From Halocatena marina (GTDB lineage Archaea > Halobacteriota > Halobacteria > Halobacteriales > Haloarculaceae): DNA of 64,000 nt. Below are positions 17,170 to 25,671 of the stretch, piece after piece. Positions within the stretch are counted from its first letter, which is position 1, and each line of letters starts with the position of its first letter. Under the pieces are notes generated by a model, which saw only the letters and a program-made list of their open reading frames with translations, was not told the DNA's origin and searched no databases. Where the stretch lies: positions 1,240,001 through 1,304,000 of the forward strand of contig NZ_CP109785.1 of NCBI RefSeq assembly GCF_025913575.1, read 5' to 3'. The translations under genes and the position numbers were made by a program.

Positions 17170-17397
17170 TTAGTCAGCGTACGTGATTGTGGTCACAAGT
17201 CCGATTCCGACCGCGATGAGAAAGAGCATGATACCAACCGATTGGCCGGTCCCAATCGTCATTCCTTCGATGAAACTGCGAAACGCCCGCCAGTTCGGGG
17301 TCTCAAACGCGATCCAGCCCCCGATGAGGACCCCGCCGACCAGCGATAGACTGGTGGCGACGAGTGTACCAACGAATGCCAGCACTTTTTTCGCCAT
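17170..17397 (-). CDS. Small two-helix membrane protein, unknown function
   Basis: 75 residues from the ATG at 17397 (MAKKVLAFVG). Two hydrophobic segments, residues ~6-30 (VGTLVATSLSLVGGVLIGGW) and ~50-72 (VGIMLFLIAVGIGLVTTI), are joined by a short loop. The frame extends further upstream to 17490, but that part is Arg-rich and unlike coding sequence here, so the shorter start is preferred. I do not recognise a family. It converges on the HTH gene. Confidence 0.55.
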   Translation of the reverse strand: MAKKVLAFVGTLVATSLSLVGGVLIGGWIAFETPNWRAFRSFIEGMTIGTGQSVGIMLFLIAVGIGLVTTITYAD

Positions 17398-17777
17398 CGA
17401 CTGGCTCTGAGGATCACGATTACGCCTCTTTGATCGACGATCGTGTCTACCAGATCTCTCCATATGTCTGTCATCAACGTATGGAACCATTTGTCTTGGT
17501 TCTTCTGATCGTGGCTGACCCGTATCGATCCGGATTTTAGTCCAAACATCGATTAAATGATAGCACCATATCTCTGATTGTGTTATATTCTGATACTTGT
17601 GGGAAGTTTCCTTTCAGATATCCAATAAGATAATGCTAAACACGATTTGTGTATCGGTTCACTGTGATCGTGTCGTGGGTCTGAATCTGTCTATATGACG
17701 TGAATAACACAGAACAGCTGTTATGAAGGTGTTTACACACTGAAAACAAGGCGATTCGACCAGCGTCTGTACTTCTA
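17398..17777. other. Non-coding gap
   Basis: No supported gene. The left part may be leader for the small membrane protein; the right part (17560-17700) is AT-rich. Nothing else recognised. Confidence 0.4.
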
Positions 17778-18191
17778 TTATGTCTCTTCTGGAGACACGT
17801 GTTCGACGAGAACGACTCCGTTCCCGTACAGATCAGTCGCAACAGCCTCAATTCCGTAAGGTTGCGTTTTTGGTTCGGAGGTAAACTCGACACCTCGTTC
17901 ACGGAGAGTTTCGTACGTTGCGTGGCAATCATCCACGGTGAAAGCAAGTGCCGGTTGCCGTCCCAACATTGCACCACGACGTTCGGCCTCCTCACCTTCG
18001 AACCAGTCGAGTGGCTCAAGGACAATTTCCACCGTATCGTCTTGTTTGGGGGCGACAGTGACCCAGCGACGAGCCTCGGGGCCAAACGTCTCGTCACCTT
18101 TCTTTTCGAGACCGAGTTTTTCGGTGTAAAAACGCAGCGCAGCATCTTGCTCTTCTACGATACGGGTGGTGAGACGGAGTTTTTCGATCAT
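17778..18191 (-). CDS. VOC-family (glyoxalase/dioxygenase-like) protein
   Basis: 137 residues with the paired beta-alpha-beta-beta-beta units of the vicinal oxygen chelate fold. It opens with LRLTTRIVEEQDAALRFYTEKLGLE and has a second unit with ALAFTVDDCHATYETLRERGV and a typical end, ATDLYGNGVVLVEH. Members include glyoxalase I, bleomycin-binding proteins and ring-cleaving dioxygenases. The candidate metal ligands do not let me choose between them. Monocistronic, cytoplasmic. Confidence 0.8.
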   Translation of the reverse strand: MIEKLRLTTRIVEEQDAALRFYTEKLGLEKKGDETFGPEARRWVTVAPKQDDTVEIVLEPLDWFEGEEAERRGAMLGRQPALAFTVDDCHATYETLRERGVEFTSEPKTQPYGIEAVATDLYGNGVVLVEHVSPEET

Positions 18192-18295
18192 GTTTCCTCA
18201 CTCTATCGAGGTCATTTATCGGTGAATACGTTCGCCTAGCGGGTTGAAAGTGTAATTGGTCTCGTGGATGGAAACGAGTTTAATGGTCGCCCTGT

Positions 18296-18697
18296 CTATG
18301 CTCCTGCCGCAGCGGGCCGGCGGGAGAGCCGAGTATACTGGGCGGTGAGATCGTCAACCATCGCATGTATTGAGTCCGTCTCGATCGGCCGGAGTGCCCG
18401 GTACCACGCCACTGGACAGCCCCCGCCCGGATGTTCGTATCGAAGAGCATGGTACCGATCGGCGAACTCAATCCACACATCTCGAATCAGTCGCTCTGCG
18501 GTGCCACTCGAAGACTCTCCCGAGTGTTGTTGGTACAGCGGTAGCCACACCTCTACAACCGCATCTGCCTGAAGGAAGCCGACGAGCTGCCGTTCGGACA
18601 ACGGTTCAGCAGGGAGACAATCGATTCGGCGCTGAGCGGGTGAGACGAGTGTCGTTGGGAGCGTCCAATCGGTAGCAATTGAACACGTTTCGGACAT
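18296..18697 (-). CDS. Haloarchaeal hypothetical protein
   Basis: 133 residues from ATG 18697 (MSETCSIATDW). It has mixed helical composition with no signal peptide or membrane segment, and Cys, Trp and His residues are scattered. The frame stays open upstream to 18823, but through AT-rich, hydrophobic codons unlike a gene. On the minus strand a TATA-like CTTTATCTC lies about 30 bases upstream of 18697, supporting the shorter start. Function not recognised. Confidence 0.55.
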   Translation of the reverse strand: MSETCSIATDWTLPTTLVSPAQRRIDCLPAEPLSERQLVGFLQADAVVEVWLPLYQQHSGESSSGTAERLIRDVWIEFADRYHALRYEHPGGGCPVAWYRALRPIETDSIHAMVDDLTAQYTRLSRRPAAAGA

Positions 18698-19012
18698 ATA
18701 TATGGTGCATAACAACATCCACTGAGATAAAGGTACCTGGTTACAAACGTATATTATAGAATTTAATATAATAATAGCAGTTAGGAATAGATAGAACAGC
18801 CTACTAATTATTCGCGGCTGCATCTACACTTGGGTGTCGGTCATTCGCTCGATCTCTACTGTGCTGTTCGTTCTGGGCTTGCTTCGACATGGGTCCGACG
18901 AAGTCAAACTAAAGAGCGTTTCCGTGAGGTACATATAATAGTTGCTGATGATTGGAATACGGAGTGATAAACGATTTTTCGTGTCAAGTTCCACACGGTT
19001 CCCACCGGTGTG

Positions 19013-19666
19013 ATGGAAAAACTCGATACCCAGCTCGATGACGTTCGTAGCATCGAACTCGATAATGCCTTCTATGTCGAAGATGGCACGTGGATCGAGT
19101 CGCTCACGGTATCGTCGGCGACTGATTTCGATCCACACGAACCCCTTTCGGAGATTTGGGGTGTGGAACTGTTCTACACGCACGAAATACCAACTGGTCC
19201 ATCTGGCGTCGCGATCCGCCGCCTGACGATTATCGCCAAGGAATCATATCCCTTTATTCTCAGCGTTGTCCTTCGTCAGGAAGCGATTCCAAATCGAATC
19301 GCACTGCAGGGAAACGAGTTTGAAGTTGTCGCCACCGTTCGAAATTGGGAACAGTTTCGTTCACTTGCCGACGAACTCGAGGAGACGTTGGGCGCATTTG
19401 AGTTACAAAGTGTGAATCAAATTGAAACTCCGGGAGAGCCACTCGGTAGTGGACGAATAACCGAAGTTCTCACCACGAAGCTCACTCACGAGCAACTCGC
19501 AGCGCTCGAAACCGCGTACGATATGGGCTATTTCGACGTGCCGCGAACGGCGTCGACAGTCGACATCGCGGAGGAGCTGAATGTTTCCCAATCGACGGTG
19601 AGCGAACGGTTGCGAGTTGCCGAACGGAACCTTTTCGCACTGATCTACGGTCCCCGCGAGAAATAG
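19013..19666 (+). CDS. Bacterioopsin-activator-type (HTH_10) transcription regulator
   Basis: 217 residues. A C-terminal HTH_10 domain (about residues 160-212: LTHEQLAALETAYDMGYFDVPR ... DIAEELNVSQSTVSERLR, quoted in parts) is preceded by a ~150-residue N-terminal domain common in haloarchaeal relatives of Bat. It is 118 bases upstream of the ABC/CoA-transferase operon and in the same direction, so it is the likely local regulator of that operon. ATG 19013 is preferred over the overlapping GTG at 19010. The signal it senses is not visible. Confidence 0.8.
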   Translation: MEKLDTQLDDVRSIELDNAFYVEDGTWIESLTVSSATDFDPHEPLSEIWGVELFYTHEIPTGPSGVAIRRLTIIAKESYPFILSVVLRQEAIPNRIALQGNEFEVVATVRNWEQFRSLADELEETLGAFELQSVNQIETPGEPLGSGRITEVLTTKLTHEQLAALETAYDMGYFDVPRTASTVDIAEELNVSQSTVSERLRVAERNLFALIYGPREK

Positions 19667-19710
19667 CGCAGGGAACGACCGACGACCGGGCATCTGAATA
19701 TCACCCCTCA

Positions 19711-19732
19711 TATAAAGTGTGGTAGCAACCAC
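19711..19732 (+). promoter_or_regulatory. TATA box and small inverted repeat for the ABC/CoA-transferase operon
   Basis: TATAAA (19711-19716) is followed at once by GTGGT-AGCA-ACCAC (19719-19732), 5-bp arms with a 4-base spacer. The predicted transcript start is near 19737, leaving a leader of about 48 bases to the ATG at 19785. The repeat lies where a repressor would block initiation. Confidence 0.5.
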
Positions 19733-19784
19733 CGCGTATCGGGATAAGATTCAGTGAGATACTTGTCTTTTGGTGACTTGTTGC

Positions 19785-21725
19785 ATGGACACAAAAGATC
19801 ATCACAGATCGATGGTGGCTGACGATACACGACGAGTCAGTCGGCGTCGGTATCTCGCGGCAGCCGCGGTTAGCGCCGCAGGTCTGTCCGCGCTTGCGGG
19901 GTGTAGCTCACCGCTATCGGGAAACAGCGATGCGAACGCGCTCGATGCTGAGGTACCCAAAGGCGCACCCGAATCAGTCGAGACGAAGTACTGGCACGAC
20001 TGGCCAACGATCGAAGCCGACACACCACCAATGGAGTATACTGCGACAGCGGGTGGAGTGCTCGATCCAGTGACGATTGAGTTCTCCACAGAAGATGATT
20101 CGTGGATGCGCGAGCACGCATTCATGATCCAGCGTGCACTCGCTGATCTCGGTGCACCGACGACGCTCAACGACCGTCCGCTGAATCAGTTATACGCACA
20201 GAGTTGGACCACAGCTGGCCTCGAAAACATGATCTCGATGAGTACTCACGGACCGGATCCCCAGCGAGGACTCGATCCAAATCCGTTGTTAATGCGCCGA
20301 CACAAATCGAATCCGTCGAACTACGACAACTACTGGCACCCAACGCTCAACGACATCCTCGACAGACAGCGCCAGCAAACGGGCGACCGAAAGACACGAA
20401 AGCGCCTCGTTGATCGGGCGCTAACGATCTTTGCAGAGGATGTGGGCGGTCTCATTACGCTCTTTCCGGATGTCATCACGGCCGCCAACGAACGAAAATG
20501 GAATGGGTACGTTCCGACACCAGGAGATGGCCCGACGGGTGATGCCTTTCAATGGTCGGAGGTCAATCTCCAGCCGACGGCTGGCGACCGGTCCTACGTG
20601 AAAGGCACGACCATCTCGATGAACTCGCTCAATCTGCCGTGGGCCGCCGGTGGTGCAGAAGAAAAGCGACTCAGATATATTTACGATGGATTATTCGATG
20701 CGTCGCCTGAACTCGAAGTGATTCCCGCACTTGCGACGAACGCGACCGTTGTTGACGACACCACGATCGAGATGGAGCTTCGAAAGGGTGTCACGTGGCA
20801 CGACGGGAAGCAATTCACTGCTGAAGACGTGGCGTTCACTGTCAATTACTATCTACAACATTCATCACCGAGTCAAGCACCTTTTTACGAACCGATCGAC
20901 GCTGTCGAGCCACTCGGCAAACACGCTGTTCGGTTCTCTCTCAAGCGTCCGGATGCATCGTTTCTAACCCAACGCGTCGTCCGAAGCGCGATCATTCCAA
21001 AGCATCGATGGGCAGACATCGACAACCCGACTCAGTATAATCCAGCCAATCCAATCGGCAGTGGTCCGTTCGAATTCGAGAGCTGGTCTCAGAGCAGCAA
21101 GTTTGTCGTCAATCGTAGTGACGAGCACTGGATGTGGAACAACAAGTGGCGTACAGAGCATCTCGGAGAGAGTGCAACCACCGGACCGGGTATCGACCGT
21201 GTAATCTGGGTCAACGTCGGGAACATCAATGCGCTGATCGGCGGCATCCAGAGCGGAGATATCGATGCCATCGCTGGCCGTCTGTCGAGTCAGCAGGCCG
21301 AACGCGCAGCACGACCCGCTGCCGTCGAGAAGAAAGTCACCGACAATTTCGCACCATTAGATACGAAGCTCATGTTTTCTGCACCATTAATCCGCGATAA
21401 GGAGTTCAGAGTCGCACTCGCGAAATCCACCGACAAAAAAGGGTTCGTCAAACAAGTCCTCCGGGGACACGCGACTGTTCCGCCTGGCGAAAACTTCATT
21501 TCAGACATTATGATGTGGCACAACAAAAACACACACGATTACGGATACGACGTAGAAGCAGCACGGACGATTCTCAAACGGGCGGGATACACGTGGGACA
21601 ACAACGGCAACCTCAGATTTCCGAACGGGGCTGCATGGGGTGCGTTCATCGAACGGATACAGAACGGCAACTGCCACCAGCGACGAACAGATCTCGGACA
21701 ACGGAATTTCGCCAGCGATGAGTGA
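19785..21725 (+). CDS. Tat-exported lipoprotein, ABC substrate-binding protein family 5, lobes circularly permuted
   Basis: 646 residues. A twin-arginine signal (SRRRYL) and lipobox (LAGC, Cys near 40) place it outside the membrane as a lipid-anchored binding protein. From about residue 275 to 610 it reads like the first two thirds of an SBP_bac_5 protein: YIYDGLFDASPELEVIPALA, RKGVTWHDGKQFTAEDVAF, NPIGSGPFEFESW, RVALAKSTDKKGFVKQVL and VEAARTILKRAGY. The part that should follow is found at residues 95-262 instead: PVTIEFSTEDD, MIQRALADLGAP, STHGPDPQ, NDILDRQRQQTGDRKTRKRL and AEDVGGLITLFPD. The protein is therefore circularly permuted, or a fusion of two partial proteins. The stop overlaps the CoA-transferase start by 8 bases. 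Its partner transporter is encoded three genes downstream. Confidence 0.85.
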   Translation: MDTKDHHRSMVADDTRRVSRRRYLAAAAVSAAGLSALAGCSSPLSGNSDANALDAEVPKGAPESVETKYWHDWPTIEADTPPMEYTATAGGVLDPVTIEFSTEDDSWMREHAFMIQRALADLGAPTTLNDRPLNQLYAQSWTTAGLENMISMSTHGPDPQRGLDPNPLLMRRHKSNPSNYDNYWHPTLNDILDRQRQQTGDRKTRKRLVDRALTIFAEDVGGLITLFPDVITAANERKWNGYVPTPGDGPTGDAFQWSEVNLQPTAGDRSYVKGTTISMNSLNLPWAAGGAEEKRLRYIYDGLFDASPELEVIPALATNATVVDDTTIEMELRKGVTWHDGKQFTAEDVAFTVNYYLQHSSPSQAPFYEPIDAVEPLGKHAVRFSLKRPDASFLTQRVVRSAIIPKHRWADIDNPTQYNPANPIGSGPFEFESWSQSSKFVVNRSDEHWMWNNKWRTEHLGESATTGPGIDRVIWVNVGNINALIGGIQSGDIDAIAGRLSSQQAERAARPAAVEKKVTDNFAPLDTKLMFSAPLIRDKEFRVALAKSTDKKGFVKQVLRGHATVPPGENFISDIMMWHNKNTHDYGYDVEAARTILKRAGYTWDNNGNLRFPNGAAWGAFIERIQNGNCHQRRTDLGQRNFASDE

Positions 21726-22923
21726 AAAACCACTTGACGGTGTCACCGTCATCGACTGTGCGTCACTGTATGCAGGTCCGCTTACCGCGATGGCGCTCGG
21801 AGATTTCGGCGCCGAGGTCATCAAGATCGAACATCCCCAGGGCGATGCGCTGCGAGAGTTCGGAGCGTACGAAGAACCGCTGTCGTATCTCTGGGTCAAT
21901 CGAAACAAAAAGAGCGTTCCACTCGATCTCCACACCATCGAAGGACAGCAGCTATTCTGTGAGCTCGTTGCGGATGCGGATGTTCTCGTCGAGAACTTTC
22001 GTCCGGGACGGCTCGAATCGTGGGATATCGGCTGGGAAAGGCTCTCGGAGCTCAATCCGGAACTCGTGATGGTTCGGACGACTGGATTCGGTCAAACCGG
22101 CCCATACAGCGACCGGCCCGGATTCGGGACGCTCGTCGAGTCGATGAGTGGCTATGCGTACTCGACCGGTCACGCAGACGGTCCACCTACGTTGCCCCCC
22201 GTCGCGATGGCGGATACGATCTGCTCGCTGCACTCCGTGTACGCCACGATGATGGCGTTGTACTGGCGTGATACGTGTGATGGAACGGGCCAGTATATCG
22301 ACACTGCAATTCTCGAAACCATGTTTGGAACGCTCGGTGATCACGTAATCGAGTACGGACGGAAAGAGATCGATCACGAACGGTCGGGTAACCAGAGTAG
22401 TCGCACCGCTCCACGAAACACCTATCAGACCAAAGACGGCCGATGGGTGGCGATATCGGGCAGCTCAGCGAACATCGCCGAACGTATTCTCCGGATCGTC
22501 GGTGGTGAGGAACTCGTTGATGATCCACGCTTTGAGACGATGGAAGACCGCCTAGCGAACGCTGATACACTCGATGGAATTATCGACGACTGGATGGGGC
22601 GTCATACCCGCAAAGAGGTAATCGAGATCTTCGAGACTAACGAGGCTGCCCTTGGACCAGTATATAATATGGCCGATGTTTTCGAGGATCCCCACTTCGA
22701 CGAGCGTGATGCGATCATCGTGGTCGAAGACGACGAATACGGTGCTGTCCCGATGCGTGGTGTGTTCCCGAAATTCTCGGAAACACCCGGTGCTGTGAGA
22801 CACACTGGTCCACGGCTCGGTGAGCATACTCTCGAAATACTGCCCGAACGGACCTCGGTTACCGAAACAGAACTAAAACAGCTTGCTGACGAGGGCGTGA
22901 CGACAGTGGAGGGAGACAGATGA
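21718..22923 (+). CDS. Class III CoA-transferase (CaiB/BaiF family)
   Basis: 401 residues. It moves CoA from an acyl-CoA donor to a carboxylic acid through an aspartyl-CoA intermediate. The N-terminal signature (DGVTVIDCASLYAGPLTAMALGDFGAEVIKIE, here in part), the NRNKKSVPLDL segment, the VRTTGFGQTGPY motif and the catalytic Asp in PPVAMADTICSLHSV are all present. The length is normal. The start ATG 21718 overlaps the binding-protein stop; a longer in-frame reading from 21640 lies inside that gene. With the CitE-like lyase that follows, it may activate a hydroxy-dicarboxylate (malate/citramalate type) before cleavage; the acid itself is not determined. Confidence 0.9.
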   Translation: MSEKPLDGVTVIDCASLYAGPLTAMALGDFGAEVIKIEHPQGDALREFGAYEEPLSYLWVNRNKKSVPLDLHTIEGQQLFCELVADADVLVENFRPGRLESWDIGWERLSELNPELVMVRTTGFGQTGPYSDRPGFGTLVESMSGYAYSTGHADGPPTLPPVAMADTICSLHSVYATMMALYWRDTCDGTGQYIDTAILETMFGTLGDHVIEYGRKEIDHERSGNQSSRTAPRNTYQTKDGRWVAISGSSANIAERILRIVGGEELVDDPRFETMEDRLANADTLDGIIDDWMGRHTRKEVIEIFETNEAALGPVYNMADVFEDPHFDERDAIIVVEDDEYGAVPMRGVFPKFSETPGAVRHTGPRLGEHTLEILPERTSVTETELKQLADEGVTTVEGDR

Positions 22924-23774
22924 CCAACCGCCTTCGCCGTTCACTGCTGTACACGCCAGCAGACGACCGATCGATGATGGTAAAGGGCGTAGAAACCGCT
23001 GCCGACGCGGTCATCTTTGATCTGGAAGATGCGATCCCAGACACTGCGGTGTCCGCTGCACGAAATCGAATCATCGATGTCCTCACAGAGAACGACTTCG
23101 AAACAACAGAGCTCTGTGTGCGAATCAACGGACTCCAGACGGATGCATGGCTCAATGACACCCTCGCAGCTGTCGAGGCTGGCGTGGATACGATCGTGCT
23201 TCCGATGGTCGGACAACCGAGTCACCTCGAGACCGCCGTTCGGGTCGCCACCGACGCGGCTGGGCCAACACCGGAGTTCATCCCGACGATTGAGACGCCA
23301 CAGGGCGTTGCGAACGCACATGCAATTGCAAAGGCGGCACGAACGCTTCCTTCGGTCTCCGGATTCTCGTTTGGCTTTGGTGACTATACAAATGCAGTCG
23401 GTGCAACCGGTCGACCGGAGCGACTTCGTGACGAACTCGAACGAATGACAGTGCGCGCAGCCGCACTCGGTGGACTCGAACCGCTTGCAACGGTTTATCA
23501 GGATTACACCGATGAAGCAGGGCTACGCGAGACAGCACGCAGGGCACGGGCGATCGGGTTCGTCGGCCAGAAGGCGATCCATCCCGCACAGATCGAGATA
23601 CTCAATGACGTATTCACTCCATCACACGAGGAAATTCAGCAAGCACAGCGATTCGTTGCTGCGTTCGAAGACGCAGAGCGCGATTCGATCGTCGTCGACG
23701 GTACTTTCCTCGATACGGCTATCGTCGAACAGTATCGGACGGTTATCGCACGCAGTGAAGCGGTGGATGCATGA
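22920..23774 (+). CDS. CitE-like HpcH/HpaI aldolase (malyl/citramalyl-CoA lyase type)
   Basis: 284 residues, TIM-barrel lyase that cleaves beta-hydroxyacyl-CoA esters. It shows RSLLYTPADDRSMM at the N-terminus, the Mg-binding DLEDAIP, the active-site strand PTIETPQGVANA, and GFGDYTNAVG, followed by KAIHPAQI, a strongly conserved CitE phrase. No citrate lyase alpha or gamma subunit is nearby, so it is a stand-alone CoA-ester lyase and not part of citrate lyase. It overlaps the CoA-transferase by 4 bases and the permease by 4 bases, so all are translated from one message. Confidence 0.88.
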   Translation: MTNRLRRSLLYTPADDRSMMVKGVETAADAVIFDLEDAIPDTAVSAARNRIIDVLTENDFETTELCVRINGLQTDAWLNDTLAAVEAGVDTIVLPMVGQPSHLETAVRVATDAAGPTPEFIPTIETPQGVANAHAIAKAARTLPSVSGFSFGFGDYTNAVGATGRPERLRDELERMTVRAAALGGLEPLATVYQDYTDEAGLRETARRARAIGFVGQKAIHPAQIEILNDVFTPSHEEIQQAQRFVAAFEDAERDSIVVDGTFLDTAIVEQYRTVIARSEAVDA

Positions 23775-24757
23775 GTGAGTTCCAGCGATTCCTCGCAAAG
23801 CGGATCGGAATTTCCGTATTGCTCACGCTCGTCGCTGTGTCGGTGATCTTTTTCACACTCCGGCTGCTACCAGGCAGTCCGTTCACGCAGTTGGTCGCGT
23901 CTGGCAATCTCACCGAACAACAAGTTCGGGAGATCATGCAACTCTATGGATTGAACAGACCTCTCAGTGAGCAATATCTCGCCTATCTTCGAAACCTGCT
24001 CACGTTCCAGTTTGGTTACTCGATCCGACAGAGCCGGCCCGTTTGGGAAATTCTTGGTCCGAAACTGCTCAACACGCTCGTCTTACTCATCCCAGCTCTG
24101 GTCTGTACGGCGATCCTGAGCACGCTTCTCGGGATGGTCGCTGGCTGGAATCGAGGATCGTGGCTGGAGACAGGAAGTATCGTAACGACCACCTTCTTTC
24201 GGTCGACACCGGTATTTATCTCAGCGCTCGGGTTCATTATCGTCTTCGCGTACACCTTCAATCTCGTTCCGGCATTCGGGATGCGAGATATCACGGTTAC
24301 TCCAAACGGTGTCGGAGCCTACTTCTCGATCGACTTTCTCCATCACTACATACTCCCGTTTACTGTCGCCATGCTCTACTACAGCGGTGACTTTCTCTTG
24401 CTTGCTCGGAACGGTATCGTCGAGCGGAAGGGTTCTGCGTTCCTCAAGCTTCATCGAGCGAAAGGCCTCTCCGAAACTGAGCAGCTGTGGCGTGCCGGTC
24501 GGAACTCGTTGTTGCCCGTGCTGACGTACTTTGCGCTCCGGCTCGGGATGGTGTTTCAAGGTCTCATCTTGCTCGAGGTGGTTTTCGGTTGGCCAGGTAT
24601 TGGCCGCCAGTTGGTCACCTCGATTGCACAGCAAGACTACCCGGTTGTACAGGCTGCTGTCTTCCTCATGGCGCTCGCTGTCATCATCATGAATCTCGTA
24701 GCCGACGTGTTATCGGCGTACTTCGATCCGACTGTCTCGATGGGAGGTGGTAACTGA
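23771..24757 (+). CDS. Dipeptide/oligopeptide-type ABC permease (DppB-like)
   Basis: 328 residues, six membrane helices. It has the standard N-terminus (FLAKRIGISVLLTLVAVSVIFFTL region), the early GSPF loop and the EAA coupling loop KGLSETEQLWRAGRN near residue 235. It forms the pore with the next gene product. Genes overlap by 4 bases upstream and 1 base downstream. Binding proteins of this class import peptides but also sugars, nickel or organic acids; the enzymes within this operon make a carboxylic acid or its conjugate more likely than peptides, which is inference. Confidence 0.92.
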   Translation: MSEFQRFLAKRIGISVLLTLVAVSVIFFTLRLLPGSPFTQLVASGNLTEQQVREIMQLYGLNRPLSEQYLAYLRNLLTFQFGYSIRQSRPVWEILGPKLLNTLVLLIPALVCTAILSTLLGMVAGWNRGSWLETGSIVTTTFFRSTPVFISALGFIIVFAYTFNLVPAFGMRDITVTPNGVGAYFSIDFLHHYILPFTVAMLYYSGDFLLLARNGIVERKGSAFLKLHRAKGLSETEQLWRAGRNSLLPVLTYFALRLGMVFQGLILLEVVFGWPGIGRQLVTSIAQQDYPVVQAAVFLMALAVIIMNLVADVLSAYFDPTVSMGGGN

Positions 24758-25671
24758 TGTCCGTCGAGTTCTCCCGGTCAACCGGTGACTGGCTCCAAAC
24801 GAAAGCGAGTCAGGTTCGGACCCAACTCCAGTTCATCGCCGAGGATCGACCGGCGTTCGTGAGCTTGGTCGTTCTTGCAAGCTTCCTGTTTCTGGGCGTG
24901 TTCGGCCCAGTGATCGCTCCACACGAACCGATCCGCTACAGCGTGCTCTCTGCGAATGGCGTCATTATGCGGTTACACCCGCCAACGCTTGCGGCCCCGC
25001 TTGGCACGACCGCCTACGGGAAAGATGTGCTCAGCCAGTTCCTCGCTGGAGCCCGACCAACCCTCATCGTAGGACTGTTCGGTGGTATAGCGACCGGCGG
25101 GATCGGATTCCTCGTTGGATTGGTCAGCGGCTACTACGGTGGCTGGGTGGATGAGGTTCTGATGCGACTCACGGACCTCACGTTCTCGCTGCCGTTCATG
25201 CCGATGGCGCTGTTGTTGCTCACATTTATTCGACCAAATATCTGGATTATCACGCTGATCATCGCGGCCTTCCTTTGGAAGATGCCTGCACGCGTTGTGC
25301 GCTCGGAGGTGCTCTCGATCCGCGAGCGGACGTTCGTAAAATCCGCACGCGCGAGCGGCGCGAGTGACTTCCGGACGATGTTCGGTCACGTTGCGCCAAA
25401 CGTCCTACCGATCGGCTTTCTGTACACGGCGTACGGTGTCGCGTGGTCGATCGCGGCTCAGGCGAGTCTCGCGTTTCTCGGATTCGGCGATCCGACGACG
25501 ACTAGCTGGGGGCGAATGCTCAGACAGCTTTTCGCCTCAGGAAGCATCCGGGTCGCGTGGTGGTGGGTCCTTCCACCAGCGCTTGGTATCGCTGCCGTCA
25601 CGACATCGGTGTTCCTCATCGGGCGTGCGTACGAGGAAATCATTAACCCCGAAATTAACGATCACCAATGA
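24757..25671 (+). CDS. Dipeptide/oligopeptide-type ABC permease (DppC-like)
   Basis: 304 residues. The soluble N-terminal ~35 residues are followed by a first helix (FVSLVVLASFLFLGVFGPVI, 20 residues shown), the APLGTTAYGKDVLSQFLAGAR segment typical of DppC, and five more helices. The coupling loop reads SARASGASDFRTMFGHVAPN. It pairs with the upstream DppB-like protein and the downstream fused ATPase; ATG overlaps the previous stop by one base. Confidence 0.92.
   Translation: MSVEFSRSTGDWLQTKASQVRTQLQFIAEDRPAFVSLVVLASFLFLGVFGPVIAPHEPIRYSVLSANGVIMRLHPPTLAAPLGTTAYGKDVLSQFLAGARPTLIVGLFGGIATGGIGFLVGLVSGYYGGWVDEVLMRLTDLTFSLPFMPMALLLLTFIRPNIWIITLIIAAFLWKMPARVVRSEVLSIRERTFVKSARASGASDFRTMFGHVAPNVLPIGFLYTAYGVAWSIAAQASLAFLGFGDPTTTSWGRMLRQLFASGSIRVAWWWVLPPALGIAAVTTSVFLIGRAYEEIINPEINDHQ

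Noticed and set aside
21640..21717. Frameshift at the end of the binding protein gene
   Set aside because: I considered that the odd C-terminus reflects a shift into the CoA-transferase frame. The permuted order explains why the protein ends there, and the 8-base overlap is normal for this operon.
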